From: Bacillota bacterium
GTDB lineage: Bacteria > Bacillota > Clostridia > Christensenellales > CAG-138
Assembly (NCBI GenBank): GCA_023409435.1
Contig: JAEYHP010000110.1
Span: 1-31,322 of the forward strand
DNA: 31,322 nucleotides
Direction of reading: 5' to 3'
Part shown: positions 15,987-22,525 of the stretch, one piece after another
Position numbering within the stretch: the first letter of the stretch is position 1
How the letters are laid out: each line of letters begins with the position of its first letter
The notes under the pieces: generated by a model
Database searches by the model: none
What the model was told of the DNA's origin: nothing
What the model saw: only the letters and a program-made list of their open reading frames with translations
Made by a program: the position numbers and the translations under genes

Positions 15987-16075
15987 CCCAAAGATAATCA
16001 ATTCAACATATATGCTCGATATCGGGCAGGATAAGTGGGGCCGCAGGGTTCCCTAAAACGGAGGATGGATCAGAG

Positions 16076-16387
16076 ATGAAGATTATCATGTATGGCGCGG
16101 AGATTTGCCCGGATTGTGTGGAAGCAAAAATAATACTGGCGGAGTTAGCCGAGATTGAGGTTGATTACAGGGATATCACGAAAAGCACAAAAACGCTGAA
16201 GGAGTTCCTGTCCCACCGGGATCATGACGAATTATTTGTTCCGGTCGTTGCGGCGGGTAATATCGGCATTCCGTTTTTTATTCTGGAGGACGGCGCCGGG
16301 ACATTCGAGGTCCGTGATTTTCTGAGTGTGGAAGAGCCGGTACAGGCCGGGAATTCCTGTTCTGTGGATGGAAAGGGATATTGCTGA
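16076..16387 (+). CDS. Glutaredoxin-like thiol-redox protein
   Basis: A small 103-residue protein with a thioredoxin-fold start and a CPDC motif at residues 11-14 (MKIIMYGAEICPDCVEAKIIL), the redox-active site of glutaredoxin-like proteins. The following beta-alpha unit VDYRDITKSTKTLKEFL and a cis-Pro-like stretch GNIGIPFFILEDG support the fold. The C-terminal tail has two more cysteines (NSCSVDGKGYC), which is unusual. Partners are unknown; a role in reducing protein disulfides is plausible. A GGAGG site lies about 10 bases before the ATG. It is the last gene before a strong terminator. Confidence 0.85.
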   Translation: MKIIMYGAEICPDCVEAKIILAELAEIEVDYRDITKSTKTLKEFLSHRDHDELFVPVVAAGNIGIPFFILEDGAGTFEVRDFLSVEEPVQAGNSCSVDGKGYC

Positions 16388-16412
16388 AGCGTAAACGGCA
16401 GCGAAGGATAAT

Positions 16413-16443
16413 AAAGCGCCGGGACTTTCATCCCGGCGCTTTT
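16413..16443. terminator. Bidirectional terminator between convergent genes
   Basis: A 12-bp stem AAAGCGCCGGGA (16413-16424) with TCCCGGCGCTTT (16431-16442) and a 6-base loop CTTTCA. T follows on the plus strand and A-rich sequence precedes, so it can serve both the glutaredoxin-like gene (plus) and the SIMPL gene (minus). Confidence 0.9.
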
Positions 16444-16506
16444 GCCTTATGGTCAGAATTCTTTTACGGCTTGGTATAGTTCCGTCTATCTTTCCGCGGT
16501 TAAGCG

Positions 16507-17298
16507 CTATTTGATCTCGTAAACGACGTTGGCCTGCATGGTAACCTCCATCGTTCCGGAGGATACGGGCACCGACGCTGCTGCGGTATCATAAGCCGCC
16601 TCGGGAGCGGCATAGCGGTAGTTGTTGTTGGGTGTTACAGTGTTGACAACGCTGTCTTTGACGCTCAATATGCGCACGATCTGTACGCCCGTGGTTTCGG
16701 CCATGAGCTTTGCCTTGGCGTCGGCATTGTGAAGAGCCGTCTCGAGCGCATCTAGGCCTGCGGCGTCGGGGTTCTCCAGGTCAAATTGCAGGCTGTAAGC
16801 CTGGTTCATGCCAGCCTTGGCGGCGGCGTCAAGGAGCATCCCGATCTTATCGAGATCGCGCATGGTCACCTCGATCATGTTGGTGGTGGTATAGCCGGTG
16901 ACGCGCTGGGTATTGTCGGTATACGTATAATCCGGGTTGACGTTGTACTGGGAGGTATAGTAATCCTTTTCCGCAATGCCCAGCTGTTCAAGCGCTGCAT
17001 ACAGCGCCGTCATCTTTTCCATGTTGGCGGCCTGCGAGTCTTCGGCTGTCTTGGCCTGGCTCTGCACGCCGAGTGTGATATACGCGATATCCGGTTCGAC
17101 CCGAACGGTACCCTGCGCCGTCACCTGTATGGTGTTGATGGGTGTTTCCTCCTCATTGCCGCTAACGGGCGCAAGTACCGGCTGTGCGGCAGGCTGAGCG
17201 GCAAATGCCTGTTTGCCCAGCAGCGCCACGGCAATACCCATCATCAGCACAAAGGCCGCCGCCAATACAACCAATACGCTTTGTAATCCTTTATTCAT
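16507..17298 (-). CDS. SIMPL domain (DUF541) exported protein
   Basis: A 263-residue protein with an N-terminal signal or anchor segment (LQSVLVVLAAAFVLMMGIAVALLG) and then a SIMPL/DUF541 domain. Typical SIMPL blocks are INTIQVTAQGTVRVEPDIAYITLGVQS, AKTAEDSQAANMEKMTALYAALEQLGIAEKDYYTSQYNVNPDYTY, GYTTTNMIEVTMRDLDKIGMLLDAAAKAGMNQ and the C-terminal MEVTMQANVVYEIK. Relatives such as E. coli YggE are periplasmic and linked to oxidative stress, but no enzymatic activity is established. Here it would sit outside the membrane. A strong AGGAGG site precedes the ATG. It appears to be a single-gene unit, transcribed toward the shared terminator at 16413-16443. Confidence 0.92.
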   Translation of the reverse strand: MNKGLQSVLVVLAAAFVLMMGIAVALLGKQAFAAQPAAQPVLAPVSGNEEETPINTIQVTAQGTVRVEPDIAYITLGVQSQAKTAEDSQAANMEKMTALYAALEQLGIAEKDYYTSQYNVNPDYTYTDNTQRVTGYTTTNMIEVTMRDLDKIGMLLDAAAKAGMNQAYSLQFDLENPDAAGLDALETALHNADAKAKLMAETTGVQIVRILSVKDSVVNTVTPNNNYRYAAPEAAYDTAAASVPVSSGTMEVTMQANVVYEIK

Positions 17299-17470
17299 GT
17301 GAAAAACCTCCTTCAGGTCATCTTCTACTCTTAAAACGCAGATGGCAGCACATCCGTTCCGTCTTGCGCCAAGAAATATACGGAAAATGTAACCCGCTAC
17401 CGGTATCTCTGTGCGCTGCCTGCAAGATCATACGGTACACAAAGGAAGGTACCCAAATCCGGGCATATAG

Positions 17471-17506
17471 AAAGCGAGCCTCTCTGCTTCCGCCTTGGCC
17501 CGCTTT
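17471..17506 (-). terminator. Weak candidate terminator of the LytTR/DUF3021 operon
   Basis: On the minus strand AAAGCGGGCC pairs with GGCTCGCTTT (10 bp including one G-T pair) around a 16-base loop, 44 bases after the DUF3021 stop. Only a short T-rich tract follows (CTTTCTATAT). The rest of the 250-base gap 17299-17549 shows nothing I can identify apart from the SIMPL ribosome binding site. Confidence 0.35.
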
Positions 17507-17549
17507 TGGACATCCCCGAATTTCTATACCTTCGCGCTAGTGGCGGCGT

Positions 17550-17966
17550 TCATTCCCCGTTATCGGCAAACTCTTTAAGCTTTTTGTTTATCCTTTTCGC
17601 CTCGGCCTTCATCTGTTGCCTCTGCACACTGAATGTCAGCGCGTATATTGCGAAGAACGCCGCAAGAAAAACCGCAAGCCCTGCTATGCTTTTGTCGTAC
17701 CAGTGAAGAATCCAGCCCGCCGCGAGGTAGCAGGGGAGCAATATGCTTAGCTCGACAGCGATATAGCCTGTGGTCGTCTTGACGTTGACGCGCGACATGA
17801 TCAGCATATCGATCAGCAAAAACAGCGCCGCCGCCCCGCCAATCTGCAGGATGGCGCCAAGCCTTAACTGGTCACCCCCCTCAATAAGCTTGATAACCGT
17901 GAGAAACAGGATGATAAGGGCGAACGCCTGCGCCCAAATTTTGAAATACTTTGAGATGCTGTTCAT
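17550..17966 (-). CDS. DUF3021 family membrane protein
   Basis: A 138-residue protein with four predicted membrane segments: FALIILFLTVIKLI, AILQIGGAAALFLLIDMLIM, GYIAVELSILLPCYLAAGWIL, and IAGLAVFLAAFFAIYALTFSV. A charged C-terminal tail follows (RQQMKAEAKRINKKLKEF). This is the DUF3021 family, whose genes almost always follow a LytTR-type regulator in Bacillota and which is thought to act as its membrane partner or inhibitor. Here its start overlaps the end of the LytTR gene by 4 bases (ATGA), which indicates translational coupling. What the pair senses is not known. Confidence 0.92.
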   Translation of the reverse strand: MNSISKYFKIWAQAFALIILFLTVIKLIEGGDQLRLGAILQIGGAAALFLLIDMLIMSRVNVKTTTGYIAVELSILLPCYLAAGWILHWYDKSIAGLAVFLAAFFAIYALTFSVQRQQMKAEAKRINKKLKEFADNGE

Positions 17967-18418
17967 TGTTTTTCTCCTATACCCAATTTTTCTTTCAGCA
18001 CAGTTACGTAGTGCCGGTTGATGATCTGCGCTTCGCCGTTGCGCAAAAGCGCCTTTAATCGGTGGTTATCCAGCGGACTTACGCTTTTGATAAGAACCGT
18101 GTTTACGATGCAGCTTTTTGAAATCCGCGCAAACGTGCTGTTTGCAAGATTCTGTTCCAGTTCGGCCAGCGTTTGCGCGCATTCATAAACGCTGCTTGCG
18201 CAGCAGGCAAACGTCTTTTTATCCACCGATTCGAAGTAAAAGACGTTTGAAAGCGGGAGCGGGCGCGGAATTCCCCCCGCATTGACTTCGATTGCGTCCG
18301 AACGAACACGAATGTACTCCACAATTCTTTTGAGATGACCAACCACCCTTTCGCACCGAAGGATAATCTCCGGCTCTCTATATTCGGGGCTTTCCTCAAC
18401 CACCAGCTTTATTTCCAT
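17963..18418 (-). CDS. LytTR family DNA-binding regulator
   Basis: A 151-residue protein with an N-terminal segment of about 50 residues and a C-terminal LytTR DNA-binding domain (ILRCERVVGHLKRIVEYI, then PLSNVFYFESVDKKTFACC, LEQNLANSTFARISKSCIVNTVLIKSV, and the ending LLRNGEAQIINRHYVTVLKEKLG). There is no receiver domain, so it is the stand-alone LytTR type that pairs with DUF3021 proteins. The frame is open for 43 more codons upstream, but the ATG at 18416-18418 follows AAAGGA at a normal distance and gives the usual family N-terminus. It overlaps the DUF3021 gene by 4 bases. A TATACT box on the minus strand (18449-18454) may be its -10; I see no matching -35. Confidence 0.9.
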   Translation of the reverse strand: MEIKLVVEESPEYREPEIILRCERVVGHLKRIVEYIRVRSDAIEVNAGGIPRPLPLSNVFYFESVDKKTFACCASSVYECAQTLAELEQNLANSTFARISKSCIVNTVLIKSVSPLDNHRLKALLRNGEAQIINRHYVTVLKEKLGIGEKQ

Positions 18419-18572
18419 AATGCCATCCTTTCCTTTGCTTCTGAAATAAGTATAATTTGCCATGCGCATTGCCTGCAACAAATCCGGCGTGACCTGCCAT
18501 ATGAACCGACCAAGCTGCCTCAGACGCAATGCACCCAATATTTTCAAGCCCTCTCTTTCTATCCTTTTGCCC

Positions 18573-18593
18573 CCACGGTATAATAAAACGTGG
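18573..18593 (+). promoter_or_regulatory. -10 box framed by an inverted repeat, before the second VOC gene
   Basis: TATAAT at 18579-18584 lies between CCACG (18573-18577) and CGTGG (18589-18593). The -35 region is weak. The inverted repeat around the -10 could be a repressor site; the divergent LytTR gene is only about 150 bases away. Confidence 0.45.
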
Positions 18594-18626
18594 ACATGCT
18601 CAGAACAGCTTGCAAAGGAGAATAAA

Positions 18627-19043
18627 ATGGTAACGCCTTATATTACATTTAACGGGAATTGCAAAGAAGCCCTGGCGTTTTATCAGGACGTGTTCAAAAG
18701 CGAAGTGAAACGATCCCAGCCTTACGGGGAATATATTCCGGATGGAATTGATGTGCCTCCTGAAGGCCTAAGTGAATGGATTCTGCATGCCGAAATGGAG
18801 ATATGCGGCGCAAACTTCTGGTTTGCCGACGAGGTGCAGCCTGGTGCCAGAGGAAGCATGATCAAGCTCGCCATAATCGTACCCACAGCCAAAGAAGCAA
18901 AGGGAATTTTCGAGTGGTTAAGCGATGGCGGCAATATTACGCTTCCTCCGATAGAAACCTTTTACAGCGCATTCCATGCCGCATTGACGGACAAATTCGG
19001 CGTAGGCTGGAATATTGTGGCCGAAGAGCCGCCTGGCCGGTAA
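18627..19043 (+). CDS. VOC family protein (PhnB-like)
   Basis: A 138-residue protein of the PhnB/3-demethylubiquinone-like branch of the VOC superfamily. It begins VTPYITFNGNCKEALAFYQDVFKSEV and continues with ILHAEMEICGANFWFADEV, KEAKGIFEWLSDGGNITLPPIETFYSAFHAALTDKFGVGWNIV, which is the usual PhnB-like pattern and ends in the normal place. Function is unknown for most members; none of the metal ligands of true glyoxalases is obvious. The frame is open upstream, but the ATG at 18627 follows AAAGGAG by 6 bases and gives the exact family N-terminus. It is transcribed divergently from the LytTR gene. Confidence 0.9.
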   Translation: MVTPYITFNGNCKEALAFYQDVFKSEVKRSQPYGEYIPDGIDVPPEGLSEWILHAEMEICGANFWFADEVQPGARGSMIKLAIIVPTAKEAKGIFEWLSDGGNITLPPIETFYSAFHAALTDKFGVGWNIVAEEPPGR

Positions 19044-19128
19044 CGAAGTAACATCACGCCTATTATCCAGGAGTTTTTGTATGATCTTATTGCGGTGGTA
19101 ACGGGAACTGATGTCATCACTGTCAAAA

Positions 19129-19164
19129 CAGGTACGCTGGGAAACTAGTTTCCCAGCGTACCTG
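19129..19164. repeat. Perfect 36-bp palindrome
   Basis: The sequence reads CAGGTACGCTGGGAAACT on both strands from either end, meeting at the centre between 19146 and 19147 without a loop. It lies about 85 bases after the VOC gene stop. No T-run follows, so it is not a standard terminator, though an 18-bp RNA hairpin would form. Confidence 0.9.
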
Positions 19165-19175
19165 CATATGCGGCT

Positions 19176-19391
19176 ATTTGGTACAATGGAACGTTTATGT
19201 GGCAAGCTTATCCTCCGAGGTTCCCGTACGCGCAGAGAGTGTTTCTGTGAGACAATTCTGCCCAGCGAATAAAGCTCCTGGAACATGTCGGTTCGGAGGA
19301 ACTGCAAAAATGCTACCTGACCCGAAGCGACGGAAGTATCTTGGGGCAAATCAAATCGATCATGAATATCGTAAAGGCGGAGATGGCATAG
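19176..19391 (+). pseudogene. Possible gene remnant with an internal stop
   Basis: One plus-strand frame has coding-like composition for about 70 codons. It reads FMWQAYPPRFPYAQRVFL, then a TGA at 19248-19250, then RIKLLEHVGSEELQKCYLTR and SDGSILGQIKSIMNIVKAEM up to a TAG at 19389-19391. There is no good start. The strong terminator at 19423 right behind it would fit the 3' end of a former gene. I do not recognise the family; this could also be chance. Confidence 0.35.
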
Positions 19392-19422
19392 CCGCCGATA
19401 AAAATTTGATATGAAAACCCGG

Positions 19423-19455
19423 AGACGTCGGAACGATATTCTGACGTCTTTTTTT
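19423..19455 (+). terminator. Rho-independent terminator
   Basis: AGACGTCGGAA (19423-19433) pairs with TTCTGACGTCT (19439-19449) around a 5-base loop with one G-T pair, followed by a run of seven T from 19449. It ends transcription of the VOC gene and of any remnant between, before the PadR promoter. Confidence 0.88.
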
Positions 19456-19477
19456 GCAAAAAATTGCATCAGGTGCA

Positions 19478-19519
19478 TTGACGTTCCGTTTATCATATGT
19501 TACTATTAACGCATGATAA
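19478..19519 (+). promoter_or_regulatory. Promoter and candidate PadR operator
   Basis: TTGACG (19478-19483) and TACTAT (19501-19506) have a 17-base spacer. An inverted repeat TTATCAT (19490-19496) ... ATGATAA (19513-19519) is centred on the -10 box. Its position suggests autorepression by the PadR-type protein encoded next. Confidence 0.6.
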
Positions 19520-19537
19520 GCGAAAGGATTAGAGCAA

Positions 19538-20449
19538 ATGTCAATACAATACGCGATTTTAGGGATTTTGAGCTGTCAACCATACACCGGATACGACCTG
19601 AAAAAGATTATTCAGGATTCGCCATTCATGCATTGGTCCGGCAACAACAATCAAATATACAAGTCGCTGGTGGAACTTCTGGACGACGGTTTTGTCACCA
19701 GCGAGATCCATCATCAGGAGAGCTCCCCTTCCAAAAAGGTGTATACCATTACGCGGGAAGGGTTGGCGGAGTTAAAGGAATGGGTATGTTCTGCGCCTGA
19801 GCTTCCAGAGTGTAAAAAGACGTTCTTGGTCCAGCTCGCCTGGGCGGACCAGCTCAATCAGGAGGAACTTGGCGCTTTATTATCCCAATACGAGTATGAG
19901 GTCAATATGCAGATCGTATTGCATCAGGAAAGAAAGCGCAGAGGGGCGTTTTCCCCAGCCAGAACGCAAAGGGAAGAACGGATATGGGAAAGCATTGATC
20001 AGAACATCCTTTCTTCTTACGAAAATGAGTTGGAATGGGTAAAAAAGCTCCGTATGGAGCTTTGTGTTCAACAGGAAGAAGGAAATAACATGCAATATAC
20101 AGTTATTGAAAAACAAGGGAAAAGGATTATCGAGTATGCTTCCAATCAAACCCCGCTCCGTGCGGAACAGGACGCGTTGGATTTGCTTTCGGCCTGCATG
20201 GAACATGAAACCAATCTGGTCATGCTCCATAGCGATGCGCTCTCCGACGAGTTTTTCAGCCTGAAAAGTGGCCTGGCCGGAGCCGTGCTGCAGAAGCTTT
20301 CCAATTATCGCGTCAAAGCGGCGCTGGTTTTGACTGACAGTCAAAAAGTAAAAGGAAAATTCAAAGACTTTCTTGTGGAAACCAACAGGGGAAACAGCTT
20401 TCGGGTTTTCCACGGGAAGAATGAAGCGGAAGATTGGCTTTTGAAATGA
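19538..20449 (+). CDS. PadR family regulator fused to a DUF4180 domain
   Basis: A 303-residue two-part protein. Residues 1-180 form a PadR-type regulator: a winged helix (YAILGILSCQPYTGYDLKKIIQDS, QIYKSLVELLDDGFVTSEI, KKVYTITREGLAELKEW) and a helical dimerisation region rich in charged residues. Residues 185-303 form a DUF4180 domain (VIEKQGKRIIEYASNQTPLRAEQDALDLLSACMEH, LSDEFFSLKSGLAGAVLQKLSNY, KGKFKDFLVETNRGNSFRVF). A Met at residue 185 has a purine-rich AAGAAGGA stretch 5 bases before its ATG (20090), so the DUF4180 part may also be made separately. DUF4180 has no established function. It is the first gene of an operon with an alpha/beta hydrolase and a DUF1905 protein, and probably controls it. 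Confidence 0.9.
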   Translation: MSIQYAILGILSCQPYTGYDLKKIIQDSPFMHWSGNNNQIYKSLVELLDDGFVTSEIHHQESSPSKKVYTITREGLAELKEWVCSAPELPECKKTFLVQLAWADQLNQEELGALLSQYEYEVNMQIVLHQERKRRGAFSPARTQREERIWESIDQNILSSYENELEWVKKLRMELCVQQEEGNNMQYTVIEKQGKRIIEYASNQTPLRAEQDALDLLSACMEHETNLVMLHSDALSDEFFSLKSGLAGAVLQKLSNYRVKAALVLTDSQKVKGKFKDFLVETNRGNSFRVFHGKNEAEDWLLK

Positions 20450-20464
20450 AAGGAGCAGTTTAAA

Positions 20465-21328
20465 ATGAAAACAAAGCTTGCTTTTAAGTCCCCGGAAGGG
20501 AAAGCGTCCGTGCTTGCGTTCTATGACTCGTTTTTGGAGCATTGGACGCAGCCGAATGAAAAGTTCCATGTCGATATGCGGCATGGCCGTACGTTCGTAA
20601 TAGCCGCAGGGGAGAAGGACGCCCCGCCGCTGATATTGCTCCATGGCAGCGCGATGAACTCTGTGATGTGGATGGGAGACGCAGTGGAATATTCCAAGAG
20701 CCATCGCGTCTACGCGGTGGATATTCCGGGCGAGCCCGGCAGGAGCGATGAGAAACAACTGCCGTTTAAAGGGCCCGCGTTTGCGGAGTGGCTCTATGAC
20801 GTTTTGGAAGCGCTATCTATAGAAAAAGCGAGTCTCGTCGGCATGTCGCTGGGCGCGTGGCTTGCGGCAAAATTCGCCGTAAGCTACCCGGAAAAGGTGG
20901 AGAAGCTTATGCTGCTCTGCCCGGCGGGCATTGGCCCGCAAAGGGTGTCGTTCCTTGTGACCACCACGGTCCACAGGATACTCGGCGATAAACTTATGAG
21001 CGGAATGTTCCGCAAGGTCAATGTGGATGAGAGCATCCCGGAGGTGTTTTTAACCTACCAAAAGCTTGTGGGGGAAAATTTCAATTACCGGCGCGAAGTG
21101 ATCCCCCTGTTTTCTGACGCTGAATTAAAGCGGCTAAACATGTCTGTCGCGCTGTATGTCGGCGCAAAGGACGTCATATTCCATTCCGAGAAGTCCGCAA
21201 AGCGGTTGGGGGCATTGCTGCCACATGCGAAAATAACCGTTCTGCCGGAAGCAGGGCACGCCGTAATCAATATAACAGATAAAGTAAGTGAATTTCTGGC
21301 GTCTTCGGTGCTAAAGCTGATATCATGA
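20465..21328 (+). CDS. Alpha/beta hydrolase
   Basis: A 287-residue soluble enzyme of the alpha/beta hydrolase fold. The oxyanion-hole motif LLHGSAMNS is near residue 60 and the nucleophile elbow GMSLGAW places the catalytic Ser at 128. Asp236 (YVGAKDVIF) and His265 (LPEAGHAVI) complete the triad. The DIPGEPGRSD loop near residue 86 is typical of the family. Esterases, lactonases and C-C hydrolases share this fold, so the substrate is open. It starts 15 bases after the PadR-DUF4180 gene with AAAGGAG in between, and it is followed by the DUF1905 gene 42 bases later, so it is likely under PadR control. Confidence 0.92.
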   Translation: MKTKLAFKSPEGKASVLAFYDSFLEHWTQPNEKFHVDMRHGRTFVIAAGEKDAPPLILLHGSAMNSVMWMGDAVEYSKSHRVYAVDIPGEPGRSDEKQLPFKGPAFAEWLYDVLEALSIEKASLVGMSLGAWLAAKFAVSYPEKVEKLMLLCPAGIGPQRVSFLVTTTVHRILGDKLMSGMFRKVNVDESIPEVFLTYQKLVGENFNYRREVIPLFSDAELKRLNMSVALYVGAKDVIFHSEKSAKRLGALLPHAKITVLPEAGHAVINITDKVSEFLASSVLKLIS

Positions 21329-21370
21329 AAAAGGATACCGGCTTTTGAAAAAAGCGTGGAGGCGTAACAT

Positions 21371-21652
21371 ATGGGCAAGGTATATGAGTTCGAAGCGGAA
21401 ATCAAAAAGGTCCCCGATATGGACGGCGCGTATATCGAAATCCCGTTCGATGTAAAGGCGGAGTTTGGCAAAGGGAGAGTTCCCGTAACGGCCACATTCG
21501 ACGGCGAAGTCTATGAGGGCAGTGTTGTTCGAATGGGAACGCCCTGCCATATCATTGGCATTCGGAAAGACATCCGGGCCAAGATCGGCAAGCAGCCGGG
21601 AGACATGATAAAGGTAACGCTTCGGGAAAGAGCGGCCGGGGAAAAGTCATAG
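21371..21652 (+). CDS. DUF1905 domain-containing protein
   Basis: A 93-residue beta-rich protein matching the DUF1905 family (YEFEAEIKKVPDMDGAYIEIPFDVKAEFGKGRVPVTATFDGEVYEGSVVRMGTPCHIIGIRKDIRAKIGKQPGDMIKVTLRE). In many proteins this domain is fused to a YdeI/OmpD-associated region; here it stands alone at full length. Its function is not established. A GTGGAGG site precedes the ATG. It is the last gene of the PadR operon and ends only 6 bases from the end of the convergent nitroreductase gene, leaving no room for a terminator between them. Confidence 0.9.
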   Translation: MGKVYEFEAEIKKVPDMDGAYIEIPFDVKAEFGKGRVPVTATFDGEVYEGSVVRMGTPCHIIGIRKDIRAKIGKQPGDMIKVTLRERAAGEKS

Positions 21653-21658
21653 GAAGAT

Positions 21659-22324
21659 TTATTTCCAAATCACAATGTCACTGAGCGGCTGCCTCATTTT
21701 CGGGCGCGGAACTTCCTGGCGGTAGCCAAAACCGGCCATGACGGAAACGCCAAAGCGATCCGGGTCTATCACGCCCTCCGCGGCCAGCAATGCGTCCGCC
21801 GCTTTTTGGTCGAACCCTTCTATGGGGCAGGAATCGATGCGCAACAGGGCGGCCGCTGTGAGCATATTTGCCAATACGATGTACGTTTGTTTGCTTGCCC
21901 AGTCAAAAAGGGCGCGGTCGTTGTTAAGAAGGTTGAAATCGTTCTTCTGGAAGTTGTGGAACTTTTCGCGCTTGCGGTCCACGGCATCATCCGGCTGTTT
22001 CTGCACGTCCTTTAGTATGTGGGTCAAATAATCGGAACCATTGATGATATCCAACTTTTTGTATGCGAGCAGTATGACAAATCGGCTGGCGCTATCTAGG
22101 CTGTTCCTTGCTCCCCAGGCGATGGGAGCAAGTTTTTCCTTTATGCTCTGATCCTGCAGGACAAGAATTTTCCACGGCTCAAAGCCGAATGAGCTTGGCG
22201 AAAGATGCGCCGCCTCCAAAATGGTATCAAAATCTTCTTTTGAAATCTCTTTGTCTGGGTCAAAACGCTTGCACGCATAGCGGAAGCGAAACGCGTCCAA
22301 AATTTCCTGATTTTTATTGCCCAT
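21659..22324 (-). CDS. Nitroreductase family NAD(P)H-dependent oxidoreductase
   Basis: A 221-residue FMN enzyme of the nitroreductase family (NfsB-like), which reduces nitro compounds and quinones with NAD(P)H. The FMN-binding N-terminus AFRFRYACKRFDPDKEIS is followed by the conserved ILEAAHLSPSSFGFEPWKILVL, then DWASKQTYIVLANMLTAAALLRIDSCPIEGF and the C-terminal FGVSVMAGFGYR. The length is typical. The frame continues 62 codons upstream, but the ATG at 22322-22324 has an AAAGGCGG site and gives the standard N-terminus. It is convergent with the PadR operon. A role in detoxification is likely from family and context. Confidence 0.92.
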   Translation of the reverse strand: MGNKNQEILDAFRFRYACKRFDPDKEISKEDFDTILEAAHLSPSSFGFEPWKILVLQDQSIKEKLAPIAWGARNSLDSASRFVILLAYKKLDIINGSDYLTHILKDVQKQPDDAVDRKREKFHNFQKNDFNLLNNDRALFDWASKQTYIVLANMLTAAALLRIDSCPIEGFDQKAADALLAAEGVIDPDRFGVSVMAGFGYRQEVPRPKMRQPLSDIVIWK

Positions 22325-22450
22325 AGTAAAACCGCCTTTCTTTATCCCTATGGTAGTATGTAACCAAAGAATGCCGAAGTAAGCAAAAGTGCGGCATTTT
22401 TCGTCTGCGCATCGCAGTAGAATCTGGCCTTTTTCCTGTGAATTCGGGCG

Positions 22451-22459
22451 TGTTATAAT
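22451..22459 (+). promoter_or_regulatory. Extended -10 promoter of the cysteine desulfidase-type gene
   Basis: TGT directly followed by a perfect TATAAT (22454-22459) forms an extended -10; the -35 region is weak. Predicted start near 22466, with about 60 bases of leader. Confidence 0.55.
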
Positions 22460-22525
22460 CAATAATAATAATACATTCGCGATTGTGGACCTGTTATAGC
22501 ACGCAATCAAGCGATGGGAGCAAAA

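Noticed and set aside
18918..19496. A 192-codon minus-strand open frame across the intergenic region after the second VOC gene
   Set aside because: It runs into the VOC gene and across the palindrome and terminator; the translation looks random and no promoter or ribosome site is visible.
19880..20758. A 292-codon minus-strand open frame opposite the PadR-DUF4180 and hydrolase genes
   Set aside because: It spans two well-supported plus-strand genes and resembles no protein family; its composition is that of a reverse-complement shadow.
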